64,000 nt of DNA, from the NCBI RefSeq assembly GCF_022201045.2, contig NC_068560.1, positions 28,909,501 to 28,973,500 of the forward strand. The letters run 5' to 3'. Source of the stretch: Citrus sinensis. Taxonomy: Eukaryota; Streptophyta; Magnoliopsida; Sapindales; Rutaceae. A program made the position numbers and the translations under genes. This document shows, one piece after another, positions 24,576 through 36,944 of this stretch (positions are counted from its first letter, which is position 1; each line of letters opens with the position of its first letter). The notes below the pieces were generated by a model. It was not told where the DNA came from, ran no database searches, and saw only the letters and a list, made by a program, of their open reading frames with translations.

Positions 24576-27452
24576 CGACGACGATGATCATCATAAATGC
24601 TAGTGCAAGGTGATGCATTGGAAATTTGGACATTTTAAGGAAACTGAACTTATACTACTTGTATAAGTGAATGGGGGATGATTTTGTAAATGTAACGAGT
24701 AATGTAGATAAGGAAAAGGAAGATTGTAGCTTAAGTTAGGGTAAAAATAAGTGAGGCTTTAGGGGCCTTGGAGACTTGGAACTTCACTTTAGTGGGTGAC
24801 TGGGTGTGGTGTTTTAGCTTTTTATAGTACTCTTTTTACTCTTTTAAGGTAATTTGTTTTAAAAATGGTTGTAGTGTTGGCCTTGTAATGCTTAGTTGTT
24901 TAGTAGGCCATTCTCTTACTTTCTCAAGTTGAAAATAGATTTGAAATTTTGGCATCTTTTGGTTGGTGATTAATGACATCGAGATGTTTATAGGCCATTA
25001 AGCATGGATGCTTTAGTGGGTCCTGAAGATTTTTGTTGTTTAAGATGCATGTGGCAAAAACATAGTGGCTTAAAAATTTGCAGGGAAATTGATCAGTGTG
25101 ACCCTTTAGAGTATGTAGACTCAATTGGACATGTGTCGTTGTCATTTAAGCTTAATAAGATCTTGTCTTAGTTGTAATGCTTAATTTGCTTGTTGGCCCT
25201 TCCATCTAATCTTTCTGATGTGTAAAGGGTTTTTTAATTAGAGGCATGTTTAAAGTTTAAACTACTTTAAAGGCTTTAGATTGTGAACTGGAAAGATAAA
25301 TTTGCAAAGTGTGAGGGTGCTGGTTTGTGAATCACTTTTAAAAAATAAATGTATATGTATAAAATAAATTGTGTAAAATATTTTTTTTTCACTTTTTTCG
25401 CGGAATTGAGTCAAAGCAGCAATTAACACCTTGAAATCTTTGCTGGCTTTTGTGAACGGTGAAGTGAGGGCAGGGTTTTGGCCTCTGGCAGGTTTTTCTT
25501 TTTGAAAAGAAGCCTCTTTAATTCTTTCATTAAAACCGTCTTTGAAGTGTGTGATGACAGTCTTCTTTATCTTCGTTTTGTATATATATATATTAAATCT
25601 CTTCACTTTCTTTCTTTTTCAGTTTATTTATTTTTAAATGCAGAGTTTATGGCTAGCCTCAGGCTTCTGATTTCTGAGCCCCTCACACTGGCATACTGAA
25701 AGCAAGCTTGTACGGTGGCATTAATAATGCATGTAGCATGACCTTTTCCTTCTTTTGGAGCTCTTTCTCAATTTTATCCACCGGGATCAAGAAAGAATTC
25801 CCTAAAGAAAAAAAAAAAAAAAAAGTAAATTGATGATAAGGGTCAGAAACAGAATTAATTACTTCTTGCTTGTTTTACATTTTCGTCCAAAAGTGGTTTC
25901 TCCCTAAACCCACTTTGGATAATTTGACTTACATCCCTTCAGTAATATGTAAACGAATCAATCAATAATGTTATTAGTCTGACATTCAAAACCGATATCA
26001 AAGTGTTATAAATTTTGATGTTCTTTTTCTGTGTAATATAATTTATCACTTATGCAGATATCTGCATTTTATAAAAATAATAAATTTATTTGTAATAAAA
26101 TAAAAAATATCATTTTATAACGAAACGTAAGAATTGATAATATTGCTCTGATTATCATTCTGTAAGTGCAGATGTCCAGGACTCAAAATTTTCAATCTCC
26201 GATTTTAGTACTAGAAAATTCATATATTTGTGATTTTGTATAGGGTGCATGTATGTATGTGTACAAGTCAAACAGCAGAAACTAGAAGTTGATGGGTACT
26301 GAGATTAATTGTGACGCCATTTCTTTTTTTAAATGGAGTATCATTCTTGTTTCTTAAATATTTACAGGAGAATATATGGACTTCGCTTTTGATACAACTT
26401 CGATAAGAAGTTGAGCAATTAAGTGACCAGAAGCCACCAAAGAGTCCCTCTAATTATACTTTCCAATATGTAAAAAGCTCTATCTTTGGGCTTTTATTCT
26501 CTTGACCACTACTGTAGGAGGTCATTTTGACATTCCCAGCAGCTTGATTGCAAAGGGAACCTTATTGTTTTATTCTGATTCTTCAATGAGGAGTCCCATT
26601 TTTACCCAATTAGCCAAATTATAAAACAAGAAGAAGAATGATCTAGAAAGAAAAATTATGTGCGTAAGACGAGTTGTGAAAATGTTGAAAATAAATCCGC
26701 GAGAGAATCTTTATCCAAAAACAAAAGTCATGTTCAGTACAATAAATATCACCGATTTTTTATCTATTTCAATTCGCATACTCTTTTGTCGATCATCTTC
26801 GAAGCAGTTTCCATTTTATCAGGAACCTGATTCCTTTCATATCCAAACCATTCATCTTCTTTCTTAATCCTCTAAATTCTATAAAAATATTTTGCGGATA
26901 TGTAATGGTATCATGTGTTTGATTTGAATGAAACCTCTATTGTTCCATAAAAATGATAAGAGGAAAAAAAAAGAAAATGAAAGTGAGGCCGTGAGGGGAG
27001 TATTTACATTGTTAAATAATAGACTCAGAATAAAACGTCTCTTTAGTGCCTACAATTACAGGATTATGATTGTAATCATAAAAATAAGACCATAGACCCC
27101 ATAAAAACTTAAAGACAAATCGCATTGAGCCACATGCCCGATTGAAAAGAAAGTTGGGTAGTTGATATGAAACCCTAGCTACCCACTAGCTACTAAAAAA
27201 GGAGAGCCTTGGCAGCCACTTACCCTCAAATCCTTGATTATGTTCCGAACTTGTTTTTAAATCTCAAAGCTCATTGGAAACACCATAAAAGTTGAACCCA
27301 GTTCATTTTTTTATATTTTTTTCTTTTAAGCTTTACTTGAAAGAGACAAAGGCATTAGGAGATGTGCCAATTGCCAAATTCAAATGTAATGGTGACAAAT
27401 AAATTATAATGTATGCTACTTTTGTTGCCATAACTAGTAAACCGTTTTGATT
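24576..27452. other. HIPP 3' flank and gene-free region
   Basis: HIPP 3' UTR followed by AT-rich sequence. Small open frames near 25480-25700 and 26660-26870 have no recognisable family and no convincing splice or promoter context. Confidence 0.45.
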
Positions 27453-27852
27453 ATGTTAGAAGTTTATTTTTTTTTTTTGAATACTGTTTATATAGGACTG
27501 TAGGTATTACAATTAATATTTACACACAGATTCTATAATTGGGACCTTCATCGTGACATGTACCAATTAATATTTACACACAGATTCTACAATTGGGACC
27601 TTCATCGTGTCATGTACTCCTCTGAAGCGCTGTCCAAATTCTTCAAACCCTCTCAAATATTCGAGGGCTGTCCACTCTACTCACATTTCGTGAGGAATAG
27701 ACTGGCTCCACTCAATTATGTGATAATTGAGGAAGGATTGTAAATAAGCCCCATAAATATTTTTATGGAGGCTCAAACCCTTGCACTCATTATTCTAAGT
27801 GCAAGGACACTCCCACTGGACCGAAGGCCAATTGGTATGTTAGAAGTTTATT
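27453..27852 (-). mobile_element. tRNA-derived SINE with 16-bp target duplication
   Basis: Identical 16-bp direct repeats, ATGTTAGAAGTTTATT, lie at 27453-27468 and 27837-27852. On the minus strand the body begins at 27836 with an A-box-like CGGTCCAGTGGGAG, then a good B box, GGGTTTGAGCCTC. A poly(A) tract sits at the far end (poly(T) at about 27469-27478). Within the body, 54 bp near 27511-27564 are directly repeated at 27565-27618 with a few changes. The internal promoter differs from the SINE at 1031-1288, so they look like two families. Confidence 0.8.
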
Positions 27853-28741
27853 AATGGAAGCATTAAAGACTTGTTTGACTGCCTAGAAAACGGAGGAAAA
27901 GATTCCGGGATCTGGGTATTCTTTTAGTTTTATCAATTCACCTTCTCACAAATCATATCATATAAATATTATTGTTCGTTAGACCAATAGATATTCAAAT
28001 TCAGTTACATTTTGTAATTGATTAATTAAATTTGATCATGTTTAGTAAATAAAAATCTGCCTTCAATGTGCTTAAGCTATTTTTTGAATTAACTATCTTC
28101 TCACGCAATTGGACAAATCAAAGCCGATTTTTCCATTAAAGCATGACAATTTACAAGCTGTTTGAGATTGCTTCTAAAAAGTTAAAATCAAGCAGCATCC
28201 TTTTATATTCGTGAAGAGTCCTTGTCGTGGCATATTGAATACACATCAAATTATTAATTATGTCTAAAGTCATTATACATTTTCTTTCTACCATAATAAG
28301 TATTTATATTCCAAACATAAACTTAAATATTTGAAACGAAGAAATCATTTAATTAGCAAGCAAGGAAGCTTAATTATTGGTTTATAACAAAGGTAATGTA
28401 GTTAAAAGTTTCTTTGAATATGCATTCGTGTTAGAACGTAATGTCAATAGATACTGAAAGAAATGCCTTGTTATATTTTGGTTTAGGCATCACACTATTT
28501 ATACACTTGTAGAAATTTGATTAAAAATAGAATAAAAAGTAGAGTGTTGAAAGACTCGTACGCACGTTATAGCTCTTTTACCTTGTAATAATTTTCGAGA
28601 AATTTTGCAAAAACAAGGACTCTTGTTTCTCATCTAATGTAAAGATAGCAAACTAAATCGGATTGATTTTCATCTTAGACTTTATGCGGATTGCTTATCA
28701 TCTTTGGCTATATGTGGTTTGATACCTTAGAATTCTAGTTC
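27853..28741. other. Gene-free AT-rich region
   Basis: No coding or repeat structure recognised between the SINE and the Harbinger-type MITE. Confidence 0.4.
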
Positions 28742-29145
28742 TAAGAGCATCTCCAAAAGGCTCTTCAAATAAGATTCTCCTTCTTATTTAAAGAGTCATA
28801 TTAATATTAAACACTCCAAAAGACACGTTAATTTAGATTCTTTAAATAAGATTTGTTTATCATTCTTCAATATTGCCGAGTGAGTTTGTCCCTCTTCTAT
28901 TAATATTTTTTTATTATTTATTGAAAAGATAAGATTGCAATAATTATTATTTATGTTTCTTTTAAAAAATATAATAACAATTCAATTTGATAGTGAGAAA
29001 GATTTGATTAAAATAATATTAATTTATTCTTATTTGGTGAGTCTTTTGGAGGGAATTATATTTTTCTATACACTTATTTGCCACATCAGTAAGCAAATTA
29101 AAATTTGAAGAGTAAAATTTAAAAACCCTTTTGAAGATGCTCTAA
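28742..29145. mobile_element. PIF/Harbinger-type (Tourist-like) MITE
   Basis: The element (28745-29142, 398 bp) is bounded by TAA on both sides (28742-28744 and 29143-29145), the 3-bp target size of PIF/Harbinger elements. The inverted ends read GAGCATCTCCAAAAGG (left) and GAGCATCTTCAAAAGG (right, reversed), and the similarity continues in degenerate form for about 30 bp. The interior is AT-rich and non-coding. Confidence 0.75.
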
Positions 29146-29839
29146 TACCGTAGTCTGATGACTTTTTTAGTTAAAATGTTTTTAGTCCCTCATATCATAT
29201 TGATGAGATAAATCATAAATAAAACGAGCGTATCATGCCACAAATATATTTAACTTCGAAATTAATCAATCATAATAGGAAGAGATAAATAATTTGAAGC
29301 AGTTGTCAAGCATTTATTGGACTGCCTCACATAAATTTTTCTTCAAGTTGATGTAAGATTATGACTTCTACTAGCCTTATCAAAGTTTAATTATTTTTTT
29401 TAGGCCCTATCTCTCATCGGATTCGTACAAAGATGATCAATCAGAGAAAGCTGCTTGAAGAACCACTGGGCCAAGTTCCTAACTCACATAATAGATAACT
29501 ACTATTGAAATGCACAAACAATCGTTAAGGTGCTTGATGAATACTTTAATATTTATATGTAAATTCTCATATATAAATGTTCACACATTTTAAAATACGA
29601 ATATTAGCTAGCGCACAATAACTAATTATATTTTATAATACTATATGATAATAATTAATATTTACAAGCTGTTAAAAAAGTTATTAATATCCCATTATAA
29701 AATGCAGTTCAGCACTGAGCCTGCGGAAATAATTGTACAATACACAACAAAAAATAATGGGCCACCTCCAAATTAGAAGTGCTTTTGACAATTAGCTTCT
29801 TGATATGCATAAGCTACTGCTTGACTGATCAGTTTAAGT

Positions 29840-30988
29840 ACCCTAGAGCTTGCTGGCCGACGTCTCCACTGCCCGAACCGCCGTTATGCAGAGACGACGT
29901 GGACAACCTGCAATTCGCTCAAAACTTGGAGCATTTAGAAGCAGAGCTCTTTCTGGGGGGAGGATTAGGTTATGGCCTCGACAAGGTTGCTCCATACTTA
30001 AGTCTTTGGTGGCCCTCCTCCAATTGGGGCTAGAAGCTAATCTTGATAATCTTACTAGAGCCATCATCACCGAATTTGGATACCAAGAAGTTGGACATCT
30101 CAGGTAAAGTGTGATTACTAAAATAATTATTATAATCCAACTATATGGCAATGCTTAGGTGCGGACGCGCCCTTTTACAATGCCATAAGGTGTGTGCATC
30201 TTCGCGAAATTTCTTGCCTTCCGCACCTATTATGACTCGGTACTATGTATGTTACAAGCGCTAATGTCAATTTTACTACCTTTTAGCGTGTTCTATGTGA
30301 TCTAGGGCACTGAAGACTAGTGTTGGAGGGATTCAAAGGCCATTGATGGATCTGAGTGCAAAATCCTTCGCAAAATTAATTGATGAAGCATTTGGTTTCC
30401 CCCCTGGATCCTCCATTCTACCCTTACCGCGACAGCCTAAGTTATATGGTGGGTTCATATACGGTGCCGTACGTGGGACTCAATGGCTACACTGGTTCTA
30501 ATCCTTTCCTTTGCGTCTACCTAGCAAAACGGGTGGGCACATATCTCACACCTAAGAAAATCTAGTTCATCGAAAGGCTAACAAATGTGACATTATAACA
30601 TTACTTTTGGTGCAGCTTGCGGCAGGGCTCTTATCACCTGAATCTGGCCAAGACAGAATAGTAAGAGGATATCTCTTCGGGAGAGCTGATCAAATTGTGA
30701 AGCCATACAATTACACAGTTGCACGTTTCACAACACGGATTTCAAATCTAAGAAACCGGCTAGGAATGTGCGGGATTAAAGATGAAGGGCTTTTTGTCCC
30801 TCCGCAGCTTGGAGCTGAATCGCAGATTGGTAGCAATGTCTTGTCCCTGGGCTTTTAACTCCTTTTCCTATCCAAGATCTCCGGAGGAGATCCTCAGGAT
30901 CTCTTATGGAACCGGCAATGAGCACGTCCCCAGCGGATTCTTTCCCCAGGGTGGCAAATGGAAGAATTGCAAGAAGATTTCTAAATAA
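29840..30988 (+). pseudogene. Decayed desiccation-related (PCC13-62-like, ferritin-like) gene
   Basis: Three exon-like blocks (about 29840-30103, 30306-30532, 30616-30988) with plausible splice sites match the plant PCC13-62-type family: LQFAQNLEHLEAELF, TRAIITEFGYQEVGHLR, GGIQRPLMDLSAKSF, VPYVGLNGYTGSNP, TTRISNLRNRLGMCGIKDEG and YGTGNEHVPSGFFP. The reading frame must shift at about 30004, again at about 30031, in the C6 run at 30399-30404, and at about 30850-30857; each shift fits one extra base. There is no in-frame ATG upstream of the first block, so the signal peptide start is lost or lies in an unseen exon. Members are secreted, ferritin-like-fold proteins of poorly known function. If the indels are sequencing errors, the gene would be intact apart from its start. 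Confidence 0.85.
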
Positions 30989-32606
30989 GAAAATTTAATG
31001 CTTCAGCTTCTGTAGAAAAGAAGTTTGATATTGTAGGTTAAATTGGCGATCCTTGTGGTATTGTATTTTGGAACTATTTTTCATCTCGATCTTAACCAAA
31101 TCTAAAATAAAGATTGATGACAATTAAGTATATCCTACAGCAGTATGATAATTATATGGATGTAAGCAAATTAGTTGTATATAATAATAAACATCTATAA
31201 ATGTGTTTTTTATCTTGAGCTCCAACCTTGTGAATTGCACAAACTTCAACTTCAAGTCATAATGCAGCTTAAACTTATGGCTAACTGAGGATGAAGCAGA
31301 AATAGAACAACAGAAAACGACAGATGACACCAGCAGCATATCACAAATCGAAATATCACCCAGGGATCGAGATTGCTATATAGAGATCTAGAGACAGGCT
31401 AAGAGTAGTTTCATGTGAGCAATACAACCTTTCCTTATGAAGCCATTAGGAATTATTCAGCTCTAATGGTCTGCTACAAAAAGAAGTCATACTGTAAGAC
31501 AACTGGATCAACAAGACTACTTTAAGATTTTTCAAAGCTCTAACAATGGCAAAATGAGAATCTGGAACAAGCATGCCGTGCCTTTATGATCGACAAAAGG
31601 GGTGTACATACTGCAATCAAGCTATACCATTAGCAATGCAAATGGCAGAAAGAAATCAAAATTTCAAATGTCTTATTGTATTGCAATTGTGAAAATTTCT
31701 TATCTGGATCTTACCAGATCAAATAAAATTGGTACCAAATTTTTAGGTGGCATTTGTATCGCAGCAATTATGTTGATGCAATGCAAACAGCATGCACCAA
31801 TAAGCATGTGGTATTTCCATCATTGATAATTACATCAGTGTAAACCCATTTGAGTTGTCTAAAAAATCTACATCACCTAAGATAAATAGTGGATATTTTA
31901 TCTCTCACCTCACATCTACTTTAATCTGCAAATTTTTATGAATTGCACAAACTTCGACAAGGATCAAATCATGACGTAACTTCAAGCTATGACAAATAGT
32001 GGTAAAGGAGAAATTGGATGACAGAAAATGCAAGATGAAATTGGCATACCACAACATCACCAAGGGGGTGAGATATTTGTTTAGAGATCTAGAGACAAGC
32101 TAAAAGTAATTTCAAAACACAAAGAGACTTTTCCAGAAGTATTCACCTCTGACAATCATCTGCCATATCTCTAGACAACTAGAGTTACTGCATATGATTT
32201 TTAAAGCCAACTAAGAGATTTCTCAGCTTTGCCAATGGCAATATGAGAATTAATATTTAGTCTTCTATGCTAGTGAACACTACTTGCAATTGGTAAAGGC
32301 ATTATATGTCTCTCTGAATCCCAAAACTAACATGCATAGGTCAAAAGAATATATCATTCAACAACTCAAATGGCAGAAAGAAATCAAAATTTTTGAGGTC
32401 ATCCATAGCTGTAAAGCAAATCATGACCATATATTAAGTTCGACAGATAAACAAACTAAGTGCTAATCATGGTCCAAAAGCAGAAGTAAATTTCAACATG
32501 GTCCACATAAGTAAAACTAGAACAAACGAATCGTTGCAATCACATTCCAACCCTTACAGAAGAAGACAACTGCTAGAGAAGACACATAACTTGCTTTAAT
32601 GGAAAA
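30989..32606. other. Region between pseudogene and RPS21
   Basis: Mostly non-coding. The last few hundred bases may hold the RPS21 3' UTR. Two stretches near 31225-31500 and 31925-32200 resemble each other (TTGTGAATTGCACAAACTTC / TTATGAATTGCACAAACTTC, later AGATCTAGAGACA followed by AAGTAATTTCA-like sequence), indicating an old, diverged duplication. No protein recognised. Confidence 0.45.
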
Positions 32607-33452
32607 TTATTGTTGTCGGACCTCAACTTTCTTCTTTTGCCAAAGCCTGTCAATGGCGCTGTCACCGTCACCCTGGAAAAGTTTGAACCACCAAATCAAC
32701 AATAAAGTTCAACAATGTTAAAAAGCACACAATGACGTGTTAATCAAGAGAATCAGATTCCAATCACCATAATATTTCACCCAATGCACAAAGCCTACTA
32801 TAAAGCACTAATAACCATTAATCCCGCGACCCAAATTTACGAGTAGCAAATTAGTTCAAACGGTACAAAATGCACAATAGCAAAATCTCTTTTGCCAGAA
32901 AATCCTTTTCTATATTCCATATCTCATGTCTTAAAACACAGGTCAAGGGTCACAGAATAATAAAGACAGCTGCAGTTTTACTCATTCTACAGAAAGTATT
33001 GGCAGCTTGCCACAACAATTAACACTGAAGAACTTACAATAAAAATTTCTGTTGTCAACTACAAGGGGAAGGGACATAACACACATCATTCATTTTTTGA
33101 TCATATCGAGATCACAAGCGACAATCCAATAACAAATAAAAAAGAAAACACAGACATTAAAGAAAAGGGCATCGAACCTGAGCACGGACGAAGCCGCAGA
33201 GAGCGAAAGTGGAGAATTGGCCAGTGTAAATGCCATCAGCATCAACGTGCCCGATGTTGATCTGGACAGCGGCGTGATCCTTGGAGGTGATGAGCCTGTT
33301 TGTGGCGGAACTGCAACGCCGAAATAAATTTTGAATATCACTTTTCAAATTTCACAAAGCTTGTTAGATGTAAATAAACAACATCGTTGTCAGAGTAATT
33401 ACCACTTCCTGGGGATATAGAGATCCATGTTTTGACCCTCCTCGTTCTGCAT
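32607..33452 (-). CDS. RPS21: 40S ribosomal protein eS21
   Basis: Small-subunit ribosomal protein. Coding exons (minus strand) 33452-33403, 33310-33178 and 32672-32607; total 249 nt, 82 aa, the usual length for plant eS21. The protein starts [20 protein letters not shown] and contains [20 protein letters not shown], then [20 protein letters not shown] and a basic C terminus ending [10 protein letters not shown] likely leader intron at 33629-33530 (CTCG before GTACTC; ACAG before GTATTT) separates a pyrimidine-rich first exon, typical of ribosomal protein genes. The start codon is the first ATG of the spliced leader and is fixed by the family's MQNEEG start. Confidence 0.96.
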
Positions 33453-33659
33453 CTTGGCTGAGTTTTTTTCTTTCTTCTTTTTTTCCTTCTTCTTCCTTTT
33501 GACGGCCGGAAATACTAGTATCCAAATACCTGTTTCATAAAAAATCGTTAGCAGAAACAGTAAAGAGTTAGCGGCAACAGCAAGGATAATCTTCTAGAGC
33601 AGCTTTATAGACAGAGAAAGAGAGAGTACCGAGCGAGAGGAGAGACGGCGACTGCTGGG

Positions 33660-36635
33660 CGCTGTCTTTGGAGAGTTATAAATACTGTATCTAAAACCCT
33701 AATTGTGATTGATGGACGAAAATGTCCTCAAAATATTTCTTAATGACGAATGTGACCCAGACTCTTGCCCTCTCTTTTATGTACTTTGTTTCGCCTCCAA
33801 AAACCCTTATAAAAACCCCCCACTTTATTAAAAATATAAGATTTTAAGTTGAACTTATTTTTTATTAACAAGTATTTAGTGTTTAGTTAGTTTTAATAGT
33901 GATTTGCGATTAGAGTAATATTGATTTGTGATTGAAACTCTATTTAAGAACAGCTCCAATTTTTCTATTTCCTTTAAAAAAAGAGGAGAAGTAGAAGACT
34001 TTCTGATTTTTTGCGGGCCTTGAAGACATCTTTCAAACAATATTTTGATTTTAATTATTATTCTCAATGGGGTTTATAAGAAATTTCCAGGGGTGTTAAA
34101 AGGTCCATTCTTTTAGTTGGCCATTGGGCTTTTCTGTCCAATGATAAAAAGTTGGGCCCTCAACGTGGAGATGTGTTCAAGCCTCACAAGTGCAATGTGT
34201 CCTAACTATAATAGATTTCTCTTCGATAATTTATTTTGAATTATTAGTGGGTAAATTTTACAGTGCACTACAAATATATGTATTTAGAACTCTTAAATTA
34301 TAATGTATCTATAAATGTAACAATAACATTTAAAAAATTTATATTCTTATTTCAATCATGTTTTGATTTTGTTAATATGAAGTCCCATATATTGAGTGAG
34401 CAGTCTTCAAGCTACTTTTCTTGACTTGTTATCTCTTGTTAGATTCAAGAAATGCTCTCTCTCTCTCATTCCATAAGAATATGTCATAAGTCTTGAATTT
34501 TTCTAACTACACATAGTATATGCGTTTTGTTTCAAGCTGTTTAATGGATGAATACAATTGCAGTGGTAATAAACATAAATTGTGTGCTTAATGTTGAGTT
34601 ATGCGAAAGTTATGAAATAAGTTATAACTTTTATATACTTTTGTAATGAGTTAGGTTATAGTTGAATACAACTGAATATTTGAATCTAATTATATGTTTA
34701 TTTCTCTATTTAAATCGCTGAAAATAAATATTAAGTTATTTTTTTAACTTAAGAAATCTGAACACTAATATTTTTACATTTATACCCTTACAAATTATAA
34801 CAACTCAAAAAATATAAATAACATAGTACATTATCATCACATAAATGAGACAATAGAGTATGATAATATGAATAATATTCAATTGAATACAACTCTTTAA
34901 TATGGTAAATTAGTATATGTTAGTCAATTTTATTATTATAATTTTTTTAATGAGGGGTTGGGCGGGACCCCTACCTATAATATAAATCATAAAAACAAGA
35001 AATACATAGAGAGAAACATAAACCATTGCCTCCGAAAGCAAATGCAAGTACAAAGCATAGGAAGAAAAGTATAAAGTCTCCAAAAAGAACAACAAAAATC
35101 AACAATCGTACAACCTTACACGAGGAATTTCTCGTATATCTAAATGAAAAATACTAGTTAAGCTTGTAGAAAGATCCTGAGAACCCAAGAAATGTCGATT
35201 AACCCGATGAATGCAGGCTCAATTGACCAAAAAATCAGCCACAAAAGTAGTCTCATGAAGTAGATGCCTAATAAAAAACAAATAACCCTTAAATAATATC
35301 TATTTGCTGAGTAGATGCTGTAAATAATTGCAAATGTTATTATATATATTTATTATTAGAAAAATATCGCACAAATTTTTATTTTGAAGCATAATTTTGA
35401 GTGAGACTTACTTGGTGTAAGTGGAAGGTCAATAGCAATTAAGATACTCTTCCACAATAATTTAAAAATGGTATACTTATATGCTCAAAATGATGCTCAA
35501 TTAAGTAAGAAATTATTATTCAAAGTACATCCATGGAGTTAGAAAAATGAAAGGACAATGCATTTGTCCAACGTGAAAAAGAAATTTAAGTACAGAAGAT
35601 TTGTATATAATTGCTCATGTGTAAATGGATAAAAATATAAACATAAAGGCTTTCTTTTACGCATTCCACATATATAAATGTTGCCCAAATCATGATAAGT
35701 CTGCCTTAGCCATGTTTTTTCAGTAATTCAGCTTTGGTAGGAATGACAATGGGGTAGGGTAGGGGTGCGAAGACCTAGTGACCTACCATATTCCCTATCT
35801 CATTAAAAATTTCACCTTCATTCCTCAATAACTTTTGTAGGGTGGGGATAAAGAATCTCCATGTGGGAAAATCATTCTCCTATCCGCACCTCATTCCCCA
35901 TTTACTTATTTTATAGTAGGTATAGATAAATGATTTCAGTAAATTAAAAAATAGAGGCTTGAATAAAATTATTATCATATTATAAAATATTTAAATTATT
36001 TAAAAAATTCTCATTTCCCATTTACTTATTTTATAGTAGGAACGGATAAATGATTTTAGTAAATTAAAAAATAGAGGCTTGAATAAAATTATTATCATAT
36101 TATAAAATATTTAAATTATTTAAAAAAAACTCCAAAAGGTTGGTTTCAATATCAAGAAATAATATCAAAACAAAAAAAAATGTTTAAAGAGACCAGCACA
36201 TTGGGAAAAAAAAGAAAACATAACAATATTTTAAGGTTGAATAAGAATTATAATGTAGTGTTTTCTTTTAGTTATAATATATTTATATTAGGTAAAAATA
36301 AAAAGAAAAATTATTAAATAAAATTGTAATTGATAAAACAAAAATTGTTGAACAAAAATTAAAAAATATAATATATAATGAGGATTGGGGTAAGTGTGGG
36401 GTACAAAATAAAACCTCACTCTATAAAGAATTTAGAGATTATTTTTCTCTCTTTCTCACCTCGTTCTCTAAAAATTATTCAAAATTTGCCCCATTTAGAG
36501 TGGAACCTTATGAGACCTAAATTTAGGAAGATTCTTGTTATCCCTAAACTTTGCTATTCAGTTTTATTTTGATGATTATTGTACTTATAGAGTTACAGTA
36601 TTGTTTGTTTCTAACATTTACAAGTATATAATCAT
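33660..36635. other. RPS21 upstream region and gene-free flank of the MULE
   Basis: The RPS21 promoter lies at the left (around 33660-33800). The rest is AT-rich and non-coding. About 34920-35300 has the uneven, stop-rich look of an old retroelement fragment, but I could not assign it. A 120-bp tandem duplication is at 35891-36130. Confidence 0.4.
35891..36130. repeat. 120-bp direct tandem duplication
   Basis: Two adjacent copies (35891-36010 and 36011-36130) share almost all bases, including CATTTACTTATTTTATAGT and TAAAAAATAGAGGCTTGAA. The few differences indicate a fairly recent duplication. No coding content. Confidence 0.8.
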
Positions 36636-36644
36636 TCACTTTGA

Positions 36645-36762
36645 GGGAAATTTACAAAACAAGCCAAAAAAAGAAGGCATTTTTCAACTTTAACCCCTCA
36701 AATTTTTTTCTTTCAACATTAGCCAAATCACCACATTTTGGACGAAATTACCCTCCTCATTC
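36645..36762 (+). repeat. Left terminal inverted repeat of the MULE
   Basis: Pairs with the right end at 41555-41672. Shared blocks include GGGAAATTTACAAAA, GGCATTTTTCAACTTTAACC and CCTCAAA. The match fades after ATTACCCTC. Confidence 0.85.
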
Positions 36763-36944
36763 TCACGTTTCCCTCAAGCAAATTCCTTCCCCTCTCACCA
36801 AAATCTCATCACCGGAAGTTCTATAGATTGTCGGCGGCAGCGTACATCGGCAGCGGAGGAAGTTGTTGGCACTTGAAAGAAGCTAAATCACGTTGAAAAT
36901 CTTCGGAGATCTCCAAAATCAAAGAAAAAAATTGAAAACCCTAG

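Noticed and set aside
34920-35300. Possible LINE or other retroelement remnant
   Set aside because: Stop-rich with no recognisable reverse transcriptase or RNase H motif.
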